Part shown: piece by piece, positions 26,834 through 36,589 of the stretch
Layout of the letters: the number at the start of each line of letters is the position of its first letter
How positions within the stretch are numbered: position 1 is the first letter of the stretch
Source: Candidatus Rhabdochlamydia oedothoracis
GTDB taxonomy: Bacteria > Chlamydiota > Chlamydiia > Chlamydiales > Rhabdochlamydiaceae
DNA: 64,000 nt
Direction of reading: 5' to 3'
Assembly: GCF_019453995.1 (NCBI RefSeq)
Contig: NZ_CP075587.1
Span: forward strand, 1,426,001 to 1,490,000
Notes under the pieces: model-generated
Database searches by the model: none
Told to the model about the DNA's origin: nothing
The model's input: the letters and a program-made list of their open reading frames with translations, nothing else
Made by a program: the position numbers and the translations under genes

Positions 26834-27233
26834 AAAATGGTATAAAGAAGGTCTACGTTTTCATTGTACAGGATGCGGTAAATGCTGCACAGGATCTCCT
26901 GGATATGTATGGGTAAGTGATAGCGAAGTGAAAGAAATCTCACAATTTTTACAAATAAGTTTTGAAGAATGCATAAAAAAATACACCCGTAAAGTGGTAG
27001 GGAGACTCTCGCTTTTAGAGGATTATCTAAGTTATGATTGTGTTTTTCTAAAAGATAAGAACTGTCAGATTTATTCTACTAGGCCTAAACAATGCCGCAA
27101 ATTTCCTTGGTGGCTAGAAAACTTAAAAACAAAAAAAGATTGGGAAGAAGAGGCCATACGTTGTGAAGGAATAAACCATGTTGATGCGCCTTTGATCTCT
27201 TTTGGAGAAATAGAAAAACAAGTAGATTCTTAA
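26826..27233 (+). CDS. YkgJ-family cysteine-cluster protein
   Basis: The 135-aa protein has the Cys-rich signature FHCTGCGKCCTG near residue 13 and CVFLKDKNCQIYSTRPKQC further on, eight conserved Cys positions typical of the YkgJ/UPF0153 family. These are thought to bind a zinc ion or Fe-S cluster. The biochemical role is not established. The ATG at 26826 overlaps the metallophosphoesterase stop by 8 nt. A longer frame from 26733 overlaps that gene and is not supported. Confidence 0.85.
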   Translation: MSEKWYKEGLRFHCTGCGKCCTGSPGYVWVSDSEVKEISQFLQISFEECIKKYTRKVVGRLSLLEDYLSYDCVFLKDKNCQIYSTRPKQCRKFPWWLENLKTKKDWEEEAIRCEGINHVDAPLISFGEIEKQVDS

Positions 27234-27247
27234 AAAAGCGGTGATAT

Positions 27248-29005
27248 ATGGCAATTCCGGCAGATATTCAAAAACGTGCTGAGGTTTGGCTAAATAGCCC
27301 TTTTGATTCTGACACGCAAAACCAAGTGCGTTTGCTCATGCAAAAGCCCCAAGAGCTTATCGATGCCTTTTTTTGCGACCTTTCTTTTGGGACAGGAGGT
27401 ATGCGAGGATTAATGGGAGTAGGGACCAACCGTCTAAACATCTATACTATTCAAAGAGCTACCCAAGGTTTAGCAAATTATGTAAATCAACAAAAAAAAA
27501 CAGGAAAAGTTGTCATTGGTTTTGATAGTCGACATCATTCTAAAGAATTTGCAGAAGAAGCCGCAAAAGTACTTGCTGCTAATCAAATTCAAGTCTTTTT
27601 AATCCATGAATTAAGACCGACTCCTTATATTTCATTTGCTTGTCGTTTTGTGCAAGCAGATGCTGCTATTATGATTACCGCTTCTCACAATCCCGCTCAA
27701 TACAACGGATATAAAGTCTATTGGAGCGATGGCGGTCAAGTTGTATCTCCACATGATATAGGTATCATGCAAGAAGTAGAAAAAATATCCCAACTTTCAC
27801 AAATTCATTTAAGTGATTTTTCTAATCCAATCATCCAAAAAATTAATAATTCTTCAAATCAACTAGATCAACTAGATCAATTCTATTTACAAGCAATAGC
27901 CCCTCTGCAGGTCTTTCCCAAGCAAGACCATCAAATGGGTAAGAATTTGAAGATTACCTATACAAGCTTATACGGTACAGGTAGCACTATCGTGCCTCAA
28001 GCTTTAACACATTGGGGTTTTGATCAGGTCTATCTAGTCAAAGAACAGTGCCAACCTGATGGTTCTTTTCCCACTGTAGCTTTTCCAAATCCTGAGTATA
28101 AAGAAACATTTACAATGGGTCTGAAATATATGCTAGATACCAAGTCTGATCTTTTGATCGCAACAGATCCCGATGCAGATCGGATAGGGATTGCGATTTT
28201 ACATCAAAATAAACCTATCCTATTGGATGGGAACCAAGTAGCAGCTATTTGCGCAGACTATCTTGCCCAAGTATTGAACTCAGAGAACAAAATGCCAGCT
28301 AGAGCAGCAATTGTTACAACTATTGTTTCAACGCAGCTCTTAAAAAGCATTGCAAAGCGCTATAAAATTGCCTATAGAGAAGTTCTTACTGGATTTAAAT
28401 ATATTGGCGAACTGATTCATAAATGGGAACAATCCCAAGAAGGCCCTCATTTTCTATTCGGTGCTGAAGAGTCTTACGGCTACTTAATCGGTACTCACGC
28501 AAGAGATAAAGATGCTATTGTCATGTCTTGTTTACTCGCAGAAATTGCGCTATATGCAAAAAAACAGAATCAAACCCTCCAAGATCGCTTAGAAAAGATT
28601 TATCAAACATATGGTCTTTTTCAAGAAAAGCAATTTTCTATAGATTTTGCACCTGGTAAAAAAGGCATGGAAAAAATTGAGAAAATTATGCAACAATTAA
28701 GACAAAACCCGCCTAAGACAATTGCAGCGATAGACGTGCTCTATATAGAAGATTATCAAAAAAGAATACGTTTTACCTTAGAGCTTAAGCAAGAAGAAGC
28801 CCTAGAGCTACCTCTTTCTAATGTATTAGTGTTTGGATTAAAAGATCAGAGTCGCTTAATTATACGCCCCTCTGGAACAGAGCCTAAAATAAAAATATAT
28901 CTATCTACTCATTTAGATTCTTATTCTTCATTAGAACAAGGAATTAATCAATGTCAAACTCATTTACATACTTTACTAACTAATTTTAACCAGTTTATAT
29001 TATGA
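27248..29005 (+). CDS. Phosphohexomutase (phosphoglucomutase/phosphomannomutase)
   Basis: Members of this alpha-D-phosphohexomutase family interconvert hexose 1- and 6-phosphates. The 585-aa length fits the long PgcA/ManB-type branch. Visible sites: ITASHNPAQYNGYKVYW with the phosphoserine (about residue 144), metal-binding TDPDADRIGIA (about 302), sugar-binding GAEESYGYLIG (about 410) and phosphate-binding IIRPSGTEPKIKIYL near the C-terminus. It lies 14 nt after the Cys-cluster gene and overlaps the SDR gene by 4 nt. Glucose versus mannose preference cannot be read here. Confidence 0.92.
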   Translation: MAIPADIQKRAEVWLNSPFDSDTQNQVRLLMQKPQELIDAFFCDLSFGTGGMRGLMGVGTNRLNIYTIQRATQGLANYVNQQKKTGKVVIGFDSRHHSKEFAEEAAKVLAANQIQVFLIHELRPTPYISFACRFVQADAAIMITASHNPAQYNGYKVYWSDGGQVVSPHDIGIMQEVEKISQLSQIHLSDFSNPIIQKINNSSNQLDQLDQFYLQAIAPLQVFPKQDHQMGKNLKITYTSLYGTGSTIVPQALTHWGFDQVYLVKEQCQPDGSFPTVAFPNPEYKETFTMGLKYMLDTKSDLLIATDPDADRIGIAILHQNKPILLDGNQVAAICADYLAQVLNSENKMPARAAIVTTIVSTQLLKSIAKRYKIAYREVLTGFKYIGELIHKWEQSQEGPHFLFGAEESYGYLIGTHARDKDAIVMSCLLAEIALYAKKQNQTLQDRLEKIYQTYGLFQEKQFSIDFAPGKKGMEKIEKIMQQLRQNPPKTIAAIDVLYIEDYQKRIRFTLELKQEEALELPLSNVLVFGLKDQSRLIIRPSGTEPKIKIYLSTHLDSYSSLEQGINQCQTHLHTLLTNFNQFIL

Positions 29006-29781
29006 ATTATGATTTAGCTTTAGTCACTGGAGCTACATCTGGGCTAGGAAGAGCCTTATGTTATGCGTTAGCGCAAAGAAACATCTCTTTAATTGCAGTC
29101 GGTAGAAATATCCAAAAATTACAGCTTCTCGCTAAAAAAATACAAACACCGATTCGAATTGTGCAAGCAGATTTGAGCCAATTAAATCAAAGAACTTCTC
29201 TTTATGCACTGATTCAAGAGCTCTGCCCAGATCTTGTGATTAATAATGCAGGATTTGGTTTGTATGGCTCTGCTATAAAGCTACCCTTAAAACTATTGCA
29301 GGAAATGATCCAAGTAAATATACAGGCTGTTATGGAGTGTTCTATAGAAGCTACTTCAGCGTTAAAAAAAGCTAAAAAGCCCGGGTTGATCTTAAATATT
29401 TCATCAGCCGCTGCTTTTTTTTCCTATCCTAATTTTTCTGTATATGCAGCTAGCAAGGCATTTGTCTACCGTTTTTCAGAAGCTCTGGACATAGAGCTAT
29501 CTGCTTATCATATTCGTGTACTTACCATATGTCCTGGACAAATAGCAACGGATTTTCGTAAAAAAGCCTCTCAGAACTTCCCTCAAAAACCAGATTATTT
29601 TACCCTATCTTGTGAAAAAGCAGTACGATTGATCATCAAACAAATAAGCCAAAAAAAAAGAGTAAAAATCATCGATCTAAGATATCGCTTGATGATTTTT
29701 TTAACTTACTTTATTCCTAAGAGCTTTCTACTGCCTCTTTTGCAAAGATCTTTAAGTAAAAGATATAGAAAAAATTCCTAA
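29002..29781 (+). CDS. Short-chain dehydrogenase/reductase
   Basis: The 259-aa classical SDR has the cofactor loop VTGATSGLGRALC (residues 7-19), VINNAGFGLYG (about 82), catalytic Ser in NISSAAAFF (about 133) and YAASKAF with catalytic Tyr and Lys (about 149-153). The basic Arg in VGRNIQKL favours NADP. The C-terminal segment (YRLMIFLTYFIPKSFLLPLL) may associate with membrane. The substrate is unknown; this subgroup (DltE/YqjQ-like) acts on varied ketones. The ATGA overlap couples it to the mutase. Confidence 0.9.
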   Translation: MNYDLALVTGATSGLGRALCYALAQRNISLIAVGRNIQKLQLLAKKIQTPIRIVQADLSQLNQRTSLYALIQELCPDLVINNAGFGLYGSAIKLPLKLLQEMIQVNIQAVMECSIEATSALKKAKKPGLILNISSAAAFFSYPNFSVYAASKAFVYRFSEALDIELSAYHIRVLTICPGQIATDFRKKASQNFPQKPDYFTLSCEKAVRLIIKQISQKKRVKIIDLRYRLMIFLTYFIPKSFLLPLLQRSLSKRYRKNS

Positions 29782-29784
29782 ATC

Positions 29785-30041
29785 TTACTTCTTTAAACTC
29801 AAAGGTCCTGATCCAAAATGCGTAATTAGTAAAGCAGCGCCTAAATAAAGCGGCATTTTTCATAAACATCACTTGCTGCATGTCATGCATCATGAGATTT
29901 GAAATCGTCCAAAATTTATGCATCATATAAGTAAACAGGAACTAAAAAGATCACTAATAACCAAGCTCCGTAACGCGCTTTATAACCTAAAAGGATACTT
30001 AATCCCCCTACAAGAGCTAATAGTCCTGAAAAAGGAACAAG
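29785..30041 (-). pseudogene. DoxX-family membrane protein, broken by a MITE and frameshifts
   Basis: On the minus strand three frames together read LVPFSGLLALVGGLSILLGY, then WTISNLMMHDMQQVMFMKN, then LYLGAALLITHFGSGPLSL, the C-terminal two thirds of a DoxX quinol-oxidase-like protein. Two frameshifts separate the blocks. The upstream end is cut exactly by the MITE at 30042-30179, and beyond it the matching N-terminal half is not readable. Confidence 0.8.
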
Positions 30042-30179
30042 TATACTAGTTTGGCTTCAAATTAAGAATTTGAACCATATAAAAATCTTTAAGCAAAGAA
30101 CAATACCTTATATGAAGGTAAAGAGATTTTTTTCAAAATACCAAGAATGTAATCCTTAATTTGAAATTAAACTAGTATA
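30042..30179. mobile_element. MITE-like palindromic element, family 1, second full copy
   Basis: 138 bp with inverted ends TATACTAGTTTGGCTTCAAA (left) and TATACTAGTTTAATTTCAAA (right, reverse complement), TA at both borders and no coding capacity. It interrupts the DoxX pseudogene. 30180-30366 shows no gene that I can support. Confidence 0.88.
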
Positions 30180-30366
30180 ATACTTCTCTGGCGTCCTACC
30201 TTCTTAATAAGAAAAGATCCTCAGCTCCCACGTTTTTTATTTCAAGAAGAATAGATTTGTCTAATATAAGTCCACCTAGAAAAGTCCTTCTTTTCTGAGT
30301 CATATGGAAGAGAAAATAAACGCTTAAAAGTTCCTTAGACATTATATGTTTTTAAGAATCTGGAAT

Positions 30367-32502
30367 CTAGTTTCTAGAGGGATATTTAATGCGCAGATGA
30401 CGTGTAACAATTAAAGACTTAATGATCGCTCTTTTTACTTTTCCTAATTCTTCGAATGTTAATTGAGATTCATTAAATTGCCCATCCTCGGCTTTTTCGT
30501 CTATTAACTTATCAATCATATCGGTAATGGATTCTTCTGTAAGTTCTTCCATAGAACGAGAAGCTGCTTCTATTGTATCAGCAATCATAATGATTGCTGA
30601 TTCTCTACTATGGGGTTTAGGGCCTGGGTAACGAAAAAGCTTTTCATTCACTTTATTCGCATCACTACCCATTTGTTCCATTTGTTTACAATAAAAATAG
30701 TAAACCATTGTTGTTCCATGATGCTCTCGAATAATATCGATAAATCCTTGCGGAAGATGGTATTTACGAGCTAATGCTTCCCCTTCTGGCACGTGAGCAA
30801 TAATTACCTGCGTTGATTCCATGGGGGTGAGTAGTTGGTGGATATTAAATCCTCCAAATTGATTTTCTGTAAAATAATGAGGATTAAACAATTTGCCGAT
30901 ATCGTGATAGAGAGTAGCTACTCTGCAAAAAAGGCCGTTGGCGCCAATAGATCTAGCCCCCGCTTCTGCTAAATGCCCTACAACTAAACAATGCTGATAT
31001 GTTCCCGGTGCTTCTAAACTCAAACGATGTAACAACTCATGATTAGGATCCATGTACTCCATTAAACTCATATCTGTTGTTATATGAAATAAGGTTTCTA
31101 AAATGGGTAATAGAGCAACCGTAAAAATAGCAATCGCGCATAAAAATACAAAACAACTCATTACATCTGGAATTAAATTAAAACCCCACAAGCCATTTCT
31201 ATCTAAATTCAAGCCAATTATAGGTAGAAGAATAGATAACCAAACTTTGCCGAAAACAGAAAATATTTGCTTTCTCTTATGCAAATTATGCGTAAATAAA
31301 ACTGTGGTAAGTATCGCAATAAAATTGATTAAGATAAAAGGTACATAATTTACGGCTAAAACAGCTGAAAATAAAGATAAAAGAAATAAAGAAAAGATCA
31401 AAGCTAGTTGGGTTTCAAACAAAATACATATTAATATAGAGGCAAAAGGCACTAGAATGGGAATACGGACAATTTCAATCAAATGATTTTCTTCAGATAG
31501 CAATAAATGTTCCACTAAAGAAGAAAAAATTAAAGTCAGAATAGAAACTAACACCAAAAGAGCTAATTTACGTACTGATTGTAAAATTTCATGATAGAAA
31601 ATATTTAAAAATGCAATTAGTGAAATGAGCAAAGATAGTGCTATCAAAAAACTGCTTAACAATGTCTTAAAAGCCCATCGGTCTTGAGATTCTGCTAACG
31701 CATGCTTCATAGATTTCAACATTGTTAGGTGACGTTGAGAAACTCTTTCGCCTACCTTAATAATTTGACTTCCCGGTTCAATATGAGTATAGCGTGGAAC
31801 AACTCGATCTTGAATACTATGTTTGATGCTGCGCTCTAGAGAAAGATCTTCTTGAAGAAGCCAAAACTGTTTAGAAAACTGTACAAGGATAAAATCAATT
31901 GCCTCTGAATTTAAATGACGAAGTTCCTTTAACCTCTCTTCTAATTTCTGCCAAAAGCGCTCAGGCACAAGCTGCTGCTCTTCTATATTTTCTTTAGCTA
32001 AAGAAAGAACAAAAATTCCTTTGGTAGGGATATCAAGCCCATGCATTTTATTTAAGGTTCGTTGATCGGTAAAATGCGCCTGAATCAAAATTTCTTCTAA
32101 TCGATCCAAAACAGTATAAAGATTTTCAAAAGTGCTTTTACTTAATTTAGATCGCCAATTTGGATTTTGAATTAAAGAAAGTTCTAATTCTTTGCGATAG
32201 CTGCGAATTTGATTTTCATCTATGCGGTAGAAGGGGCTAATATCTCTTACAGCTTCCTGTTTTAGCATTCTTGTAGCTTCAAGATCTGGAAAATCAAAAG
32301 CGACTTGAGCGCTTATATAGCGAGGAGCTAGACTTCCAACTTCTGGTAAATCAATTAAAACTTCTCGGTTATTAATAAAAAAAGTCAAAGAAATGATCAA
32401 GAGTGAAAACAAGACAAGCCGCTTAACAAACTCATGGCCTTTAAACCATTTTTGCCATCCACGTAAATCTAATGAGTTTTCATCAATTTCTGCTTCTTGC
32501 AT
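30367..32502 (-). CDS. 7TM-HD phosphodiesterase (PgpH-like, probable c-di-AMP hydrolase)
   Basis: The 711-aa protein starts with a membrane segment (about residues 28-45). A long extracytoplasmic 7TMR-HDED region (about 50-270), a block of seven membrane segments (about 275-480) and a cytoplasmic HD domain follow. The HD domain has the pattern HCLVVGHLAEAGA, then TLYHDIGKLFNPHYF (about 545), REHHGTT and IADTIEAASR. This is the PgpH layout, whose members cleave cyclic di-AMP. Chlamydiae are known to make c-di-AMP, which fits. It is divergent from dnaX. Confidence 0.85.
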   Translation of the reverse strand: MQEAEIDENSLDLRGWQKWFKGHEFVKRLVLFSLLIISLTFFINNREVLIDLPEVGSLAPRYISAQVAFDFPDLEATRMLKQEAVRDISPFYRIDENQIRSYRKELELSLIQNPNWRSKLSKSTFENLYTVLDRLEEILIQAHFTDQRTLNKMHGLDIPTKGIFVLSLAKENIEEQQLVPERFWQKLEERLKELRHLNSEAIDFILVQFSKQFWLLQEDLSLERSIKHSIQDRVVPRYTHIEPGSQIIKVGERVSQRHLTMLKSMKHALAESQDRWAFKTLLSSFLIALSLLISLIAFLNIFYHEILQSVRKLALLVLVSILTLIFSSLVEHLLLSEENHLIEIVRIPILVPFASILICILFETQLALIFSLFLLSLFSAVLAVNYVPFILINFIAILTTVLFTHNLHKRKQIFSVFGKVWLSILLPIIGLNLDRNGLWGFNLIPDVMSCFVFLCAIAIFTVALLPILETLFHITTDMSLMEYMDPNHELLHRLSLEAPGTYQHCLVVGHLAEAGARSIGANGLFCRVATLYHDIGKLFNPHYFTENQFGGFNIHQLLTPMESTQVIIAHVPEGEALARKYHLPQGFIDIIREHHGTTMVYYFYCKQMEQMGSDANKVNEKLFRYPGPKPHSRESAIIMIADTIEAASRSMEELTEESITDMIDKLIDEKAEDGQFNESQLTFEELGKVKRAIIKSLIVTRHLRIKYPSRN

Positions 32503-32633
32503 AAGGGGTTTAAGCGTTGAAAACTCCCTTTGAACTTATCTTTTCCATTATAACAGATTCTTAGCAATTAATAACTATCTTTTCTAGGGGTAAAAATTTT
32601 TTTGCAGATTCCCTTAATTTTTAAACGATCTCT

Positions 32634-32662
32634 TTGGCTTCTAAATGCTTTTTTTGTATGAT
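32634..32662 (+). promoter_or_regulatory. Sigma-70-type promoter for dnaX
   Basis: TTGGCT at 32634-32639 and TATGAT at 32657-32662 with a 17-nt spacer and a TG before the -10 lie 33 nt upstream of the GTG start. AGAGGA at 32685-32690 is the ribosome-binding site. Confidence 0.6.
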
Positions 32663-32694
32663 AATAGAAGTATTGTTTATAGCTAGAGGATTTA

Positions 32695-34023
32695 GTGAGT
32701 ATTTCTTATAGAAAATATCGACCGCAGCTTTTTGGAGATGTGCTTGGACAAGATGCAATTGTTACTACCTTAAAAAATGCTCTCTATAATTCAAGATTAG
32801 CCCATGCATATCTTTTTTGTGGGTTGCGGGGTACTGGGAAAACCTCTCTCTTACGGATTTTAGCAAAAGCGCTGAACTGCCAAAACCTTGCAGAATCTGA
32901 ACCTTGTAACCAGTGTAATTCTTGTTTAGATATCTTAAACAATTGTTCTCTGGACGTATTGGAAATTGATGGAGCATCTCATAGAGGCATTGATGATATC
33001 CGTCAAATGAATGAGACAATTGGCTATGCTCCAACACACGGTAAATATAAAATATATATTATCGATGAAGTACATATGCTTACAAAAGAAGCTTTTAATG
33101 CCCTTCTTAAACCTCTTGAAGAACCTCCTTCTACTGTTAAATTCATCTTTGCTACTACAGAGCCGCATAAAGTTTTGCCAACTATTATTAGTCGCTGCCA
33201 ACGGTTTGATCTTAATCGCATTTCTCCTGAATTAATTGTCAAAAAACTCAAACAAATTTTAGAAAACTTAGGAATTTCCAGTGAAGAAGAAGCTCTTTTC
33301 CTGATTTCTGAGTTATCTGATGGATCTCTACGCGACGCGGAATCTTTACTTGATCAACTCATCTGTTTTGACAACTCTTGCATTACTGTAAAAAATGCTA
33401 CCTCTGCCTTTGCTTTAATTAATAAATCTATCTTTTTCAAGTTAGATAAGGCAGTAGAAGAATACGATCTTAAAGTTGCCTTTGAGCTATCTCATGATCT
33501 CTTTTCAAGTGGTAAAGACCTTTATTATTTCATTAACCAACTCCTCCAGCATTACCGTAATTTAATCCAATATAAGTTGGATCGTTTTCCTATTTGTTTA
33601 TTTGGAAACCAGCACAGCAATTACAAAGCATCTGCTGCTTACTATACTTTAGAACAGTGCTTAGATGTTTTAGATTATCTGATTCATTGGCAGCAAATGA
33701 TTAGTAAAATCTCTGTAAAACAAATCTTAGTTGAAACCATCTTGTTATATATCATTCGTTCTAAATACCGCATGCACTCTTCTACACTTGTGCAACGCCT
33801 TATTCAGTTAGAATCTAAATTATCTATACCAGCTATTTCTTCTTCTGAGCCATTAGATCCATTAATTAAACCAATAGAAAACATAACATCTCTACCTTCC
33901 CCCACTATTCAAGAACCAAAACCTACACCCGCATCTTTACCTTCTGCACATCAAAGCCGATATGATACCTTATTGCGATTTGCTGCTGTAGAACTAGAAG
34001 CTGTAATTAAAAAGGAGTCATAA
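32695..34023 (+). CDS. dnaX: DNA polymerase III subunit gamma/tau
   Basis: DnaX is the ATPase of the clamp loader. The 442-aa protein starts at a GTG with AGAGGA 4 nt upstream. It shows YRKYRPQLFGDVLGQD, Walker A GLRGTGKTS (about residue 44), the zinc module CNQCNSC (about 73), Walker B DEVHML (about 123) and the sensor TTEPHKVLPTIISRCQRF. The C-terminus after about 370 is a low-complexity Pro/Ser linker, and there is no tau domain V of E. coli size, so it is gamma-like. ybaB follows after 5 nt. Confidence 0.96.
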   Translation: MSISYRKYRPQLFGDVLGQDAIVTTLKNALYNSRLAHAYLFCGLRGTGKTSLLRILAKALNCQNLAESEPCNQCNSCLDILNNCSLDVLEIDGASHRGIDDIRQMNETIGYAPTHGKYKIYIIDEVHMLTKEAFNALLKPLEEPPSTVKFIFATTEPHKVLPTIISRCQRFDLNRISPELIVKKLKQILENLGISSEEEALFLISELSDGSLRDAESLLDQLICFDNSCITVKNATSAFALINKSIFFKLDKAVEEYDLKVAFELSHDLFSSGKDLYYFINQLLQHYRNLIQYKLDRFPICLFGNQHSNYKASAAYYTLEQCLDVLDYLIHWQQMISKISVKQILVETILLYIIRSKYRMHSSTLVQRLIQLESKLSIPAISSSEPLDPLIKPIENITSLPSPTIQEPKPTPASLPSAHQSRYDTLLRFAAVELEAVIKKES

Positions 34024-34028
34024 TTTAT

Positions 34029-34313
34029 ATGGGCAGTGGTTATTCAAAAGCAAAAAAACAAGCAAAGCTTATGGAACAGCAAATCGAAACAATGCGCCAT
34101 GAGTTACAAAACAAAAAAGTAACAGGGACAAGCTCAGCTAATCTTGTTACAGTTGTGCTAAATGGAGAAAAAGAGCTTCTAGAAATAAACATTAAACCAG
34201 AGTGTTTAGATCCCAATGACCCTGAAGGATTGCAAGATTTAATCAAAGCAGCTTGTGAAAATGCCTATCAACAGTTATCTAGCGAATCAAGTTCTCTCCC
34301 TTTTGGTTTCTAA
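34029..34313 (+). CDS. ybaB: YbaB/EbfC nucleoid-associated protein
   Basis: The 94-aa protein has the YbaB core: a helical N-terminus (KKQAKLMEQQIETMRHEL), a GTSSANLVTVVLNGEKELLEI beta region and KPECLDPNDPEGLQDLIKAA. The family forms tweezer-like dimers that bind DNA. The dnaX-ybaB pair is widely conserved. In C. trachomatis ptsI comes next, as I recall; here IS elements intervene. Confidence 0.93.
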   Translation: MGSGYSKAKKQAKLMEQQIETMRHELQNKKVTGTSSANLVTVVLNGEKELLEINIKPECLDPNDPEGLQDLIKAACENAYQQLSSESSSLPFGF

Positions 34314-34395
34314 TTTTTAAAGAACCAGTTGGTAATTTTTGCTATTTTTAATGCTAATCACCCAAAATGTGCCTATTGGGTCAATAGGAGATTAC

Positions 34396-34428
34396 ATGAA
34401 ACATCAGGGCAAGAATCCTCAAAGTTAG
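34396..34428 (+). other. Ten-codon ORF behind a strong ribosome-binding site
   Basis: AGGAG lies 6 nt before an ATG that opens only MKHQGKNPQS before a stop. It may be the 5' stump of a gene lost when IS elements inserted downstream at 34496, or a chance occurrence. Confidence 0.25.
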
Positions 34429-34495
34429 AGTTTATAAATCAATCATTCCAGCTAAATGAAAAAATCATTTTTTTGAGTTTTTAATGACTTCGGTC

Positions 34496-35474
34496 TATAG
34501 TAGTGCCGATTCAAACGGCTAGCTTAATGGGATTTAAGTCAACGACTTGAAACTTGTCGTTAATCCTACATTTCAAAACATCTGTTATTTTCGGTATCTC
34601 TTCTAAGAAGAATCCTCTAATTGCCTGAAAAAAAGTCACCGACGTTTCGTAATATCGATTTTATACCGTCTTTTCCTTTAAGATCTTCCACAAGCGTTCA
34701 ATAGGATTCAAATTCGGCGAATAAGGAGGGAGATAGTGCACTTTAATCCTAGAAGACATCAGAAACTCTTCTAGTTTCTTATTTTTGTTTGATCTCGCAT
34801 TATCCAAAATTACATGAATAATTCGAGCCTCTGTCTGTTTTTCTAGCTTCTTGAAAAAATCGAGCATTGCATCGGCATCAACTGTCTTATATTCCTCTGT
34901 AAAAATCTTCATTCCTATCAGGCAAAATCAGGGTTTAAGGTCTCCTTTAAAGCCATATATTGTTCTATGAAAATTCGTTGTTTTTCAGGATCTAATTTCC
35001 CAGGAATCTTTTTAGGACGTTTATAAGCAAATCCGTGCTGTATTAGCCAATCTGTCATGCCACTTCGGGAATATTTTATCCCATATTGCTCATGCACATA
35101 AGCTATGATCCCTTTGACTTTAAGATAGGTCTTTTCCCTGTAGGTGTTTTAGTAGAGACTCTGTTTGGTCTTGTGAAAGTTTTGATTTGCTACCGCCTCG
35201 AGGGCTACTTCCAGTTTTATTTTCGGAATCATATTCTCTGAGGTATTCCTGAACAGTGATAGGACTTATCCGGAGTGTTTTAGCAAGATTTTTTGTTGAG
35301 ATACCCTCATCATAGCCCAAAATTACACAAAGCCTATTCCGTTCAGAATAGTCTTTTGGATGCTTTAACTTGTGTTCTAAGTCAGCTCTCTGGCTAGGGG
35401 TCAGTTTTTTCATACTCAATAGCTTAACACAAAACAAAATATTTTTCTATACGATTGAATCGGAACCACTATAT
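34496..35474 (-). mobile_element. IS630-family insertion sequence (type 2), degraded
   Basis: About 979 bp bounded by imperfect inverted ends TATAGTAGTGCCGATTCAA and TATAGTGGTTCCGATTCAA. The transposase is on the minus strand in broken frames. Related copies: the window-end copy from 63524, a deletion derivative at 51706-52055 and a tail at 17421-17523. Confidence 0.85.
34661..35437 (-). pseudogene. IS630-family (type 2) transposase, broken
   Basis: The N-terminal frame (35437-35120) has the HTH region MKKLTPSQRADLEHKLKHPK and NLAKTLRISPITVQEYLREY. One extra G near 35130, compared with the intact frame at 63584-64000, shifts it out of frame. The C-terminal frame (34912-34661) keeps IIHVILDNARSNKNKKLEEF and YLPPYSPNLNPIERLWKILK, the second Asp and Glu of the DDE triad. 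The copy is inactive. Confidence 0.85.
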
Positions 35475-35504
35475 CCCATAGGATAAGAAGTAAACTTCTT
35501 CTTA

Positions 35505-36370
35505 GAGCCTGTTTAAAATCTTTTCAAAAGTAGAGCAATAAAAGCAAGAACCAACATATTCAGGCTTGTATGTAGTTTTCTTTCGCAATTTTTCCATAGC
35601 CTGCGACATTTTTCTATCCACGCAAAAGAATGCTCTACAACCCATCTTTTGGGAATAACTGTAAAAGTATGAAGTGTATTTCTTTTAGCTATTTCTAATA
35701 TACATCCTAATATCTCCTGGACACTCTTTGCAAATTTTTCTCCAGAATATCCTCCATCTGCTAAAACATTTTTTACACAGAACAAATTGTTTTTATGTAG
35801 TGAAAATGCTTCTATACACCCATTTCTGTCAGTGATATTAGCAGTGGTAATGTGAATCGCATGAGGGAGCCCTTGGGTATCGACTGCTATATGTCTTTTT
35901 ATTCCTGATATTTTTTTCCCTGCATCATATCCTTTCTTCTCCGCTGTATCAGTATTTTTAACACTTTGAGCATCAATAATTACAAAGCTTGTTTTCTCTT
36001 TCCGACCACTGCTTTTTCTGACCTCGCCAACCAATTTTTTTTAAAACTATTTCAAGAATACTCTTAGAACTTTTATCATCTTTTTTATTCCAAAGATGGA
36101 AATAATAATAACATAATTCCCATTTAGGATATTCTATGGGTAACATACGCCATTGGCAACCACTTTTTAAAATGTACAAAATTCCACAAAAAATATCATA
36201 TAGATCAACTATTCGTGGACGTGTTTTTTTGCGTGTAGACTCAAGTATTAGATGGATTTTGCTAAATTGTTTACGAGAAATATCGCTTGGATAAGAGCGG
36301 GTCATAACTACCTCCAAAGGTTTTATGAAAACTATCATTATACCTTAATGAGAAGATTTTAAACAGGCTC
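35505..36370 (-). mobile_element. IS5-like insertion sequence (type 2), best-preserved copy
   Basis: 866 bp with GAGCCTGTTTAAAATCTT inverted ends and a 3-bp TTA target duplication on both sides. It carries a two-frame transposase on the minus strand. Confidence 0.9.
35513..36338 (-). CDS. IS5-family transposase in two overlapping frames
   Basis: The first frame (36338-35973) encodes SRKQFSKIHLILESTRKKTR and LKSGCQWRMLPIEYPKWELC. The second (36034-35513) encodes VIIDAQSVKNTD (first Asp), NVLADGGYSGEKFAKS (second Asp) and RWVVEHSFAWIEKCRRLWKN (Glu region). The frames overlap by 62 nt, with AAAAAAATTGG near the junction. This overlap is typical of IS5-group elements that make the full enzyme by programmed frameshifting, so it may be functional. 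Confidence 0.8.
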
Positions 36371-36589
36371 TTAGACATTAATCCAACATTATATTGAAAA
36401 ACAGAAACTCTCGGCTGTCTTTTTTTGATAAAGCAGCCTTTTATTGTAACAGGGGCACCATTTATGTAAAAACTTTGGTAAAGAAGAAATTCATTAGCAA
36501 AGCTAGTATCATAACACGCCTATCAAAAGATAAAGAATCATCTATAGAAAGTTCTAACTCTGCAAACTTATTATGAGCTCGCCAAACCG

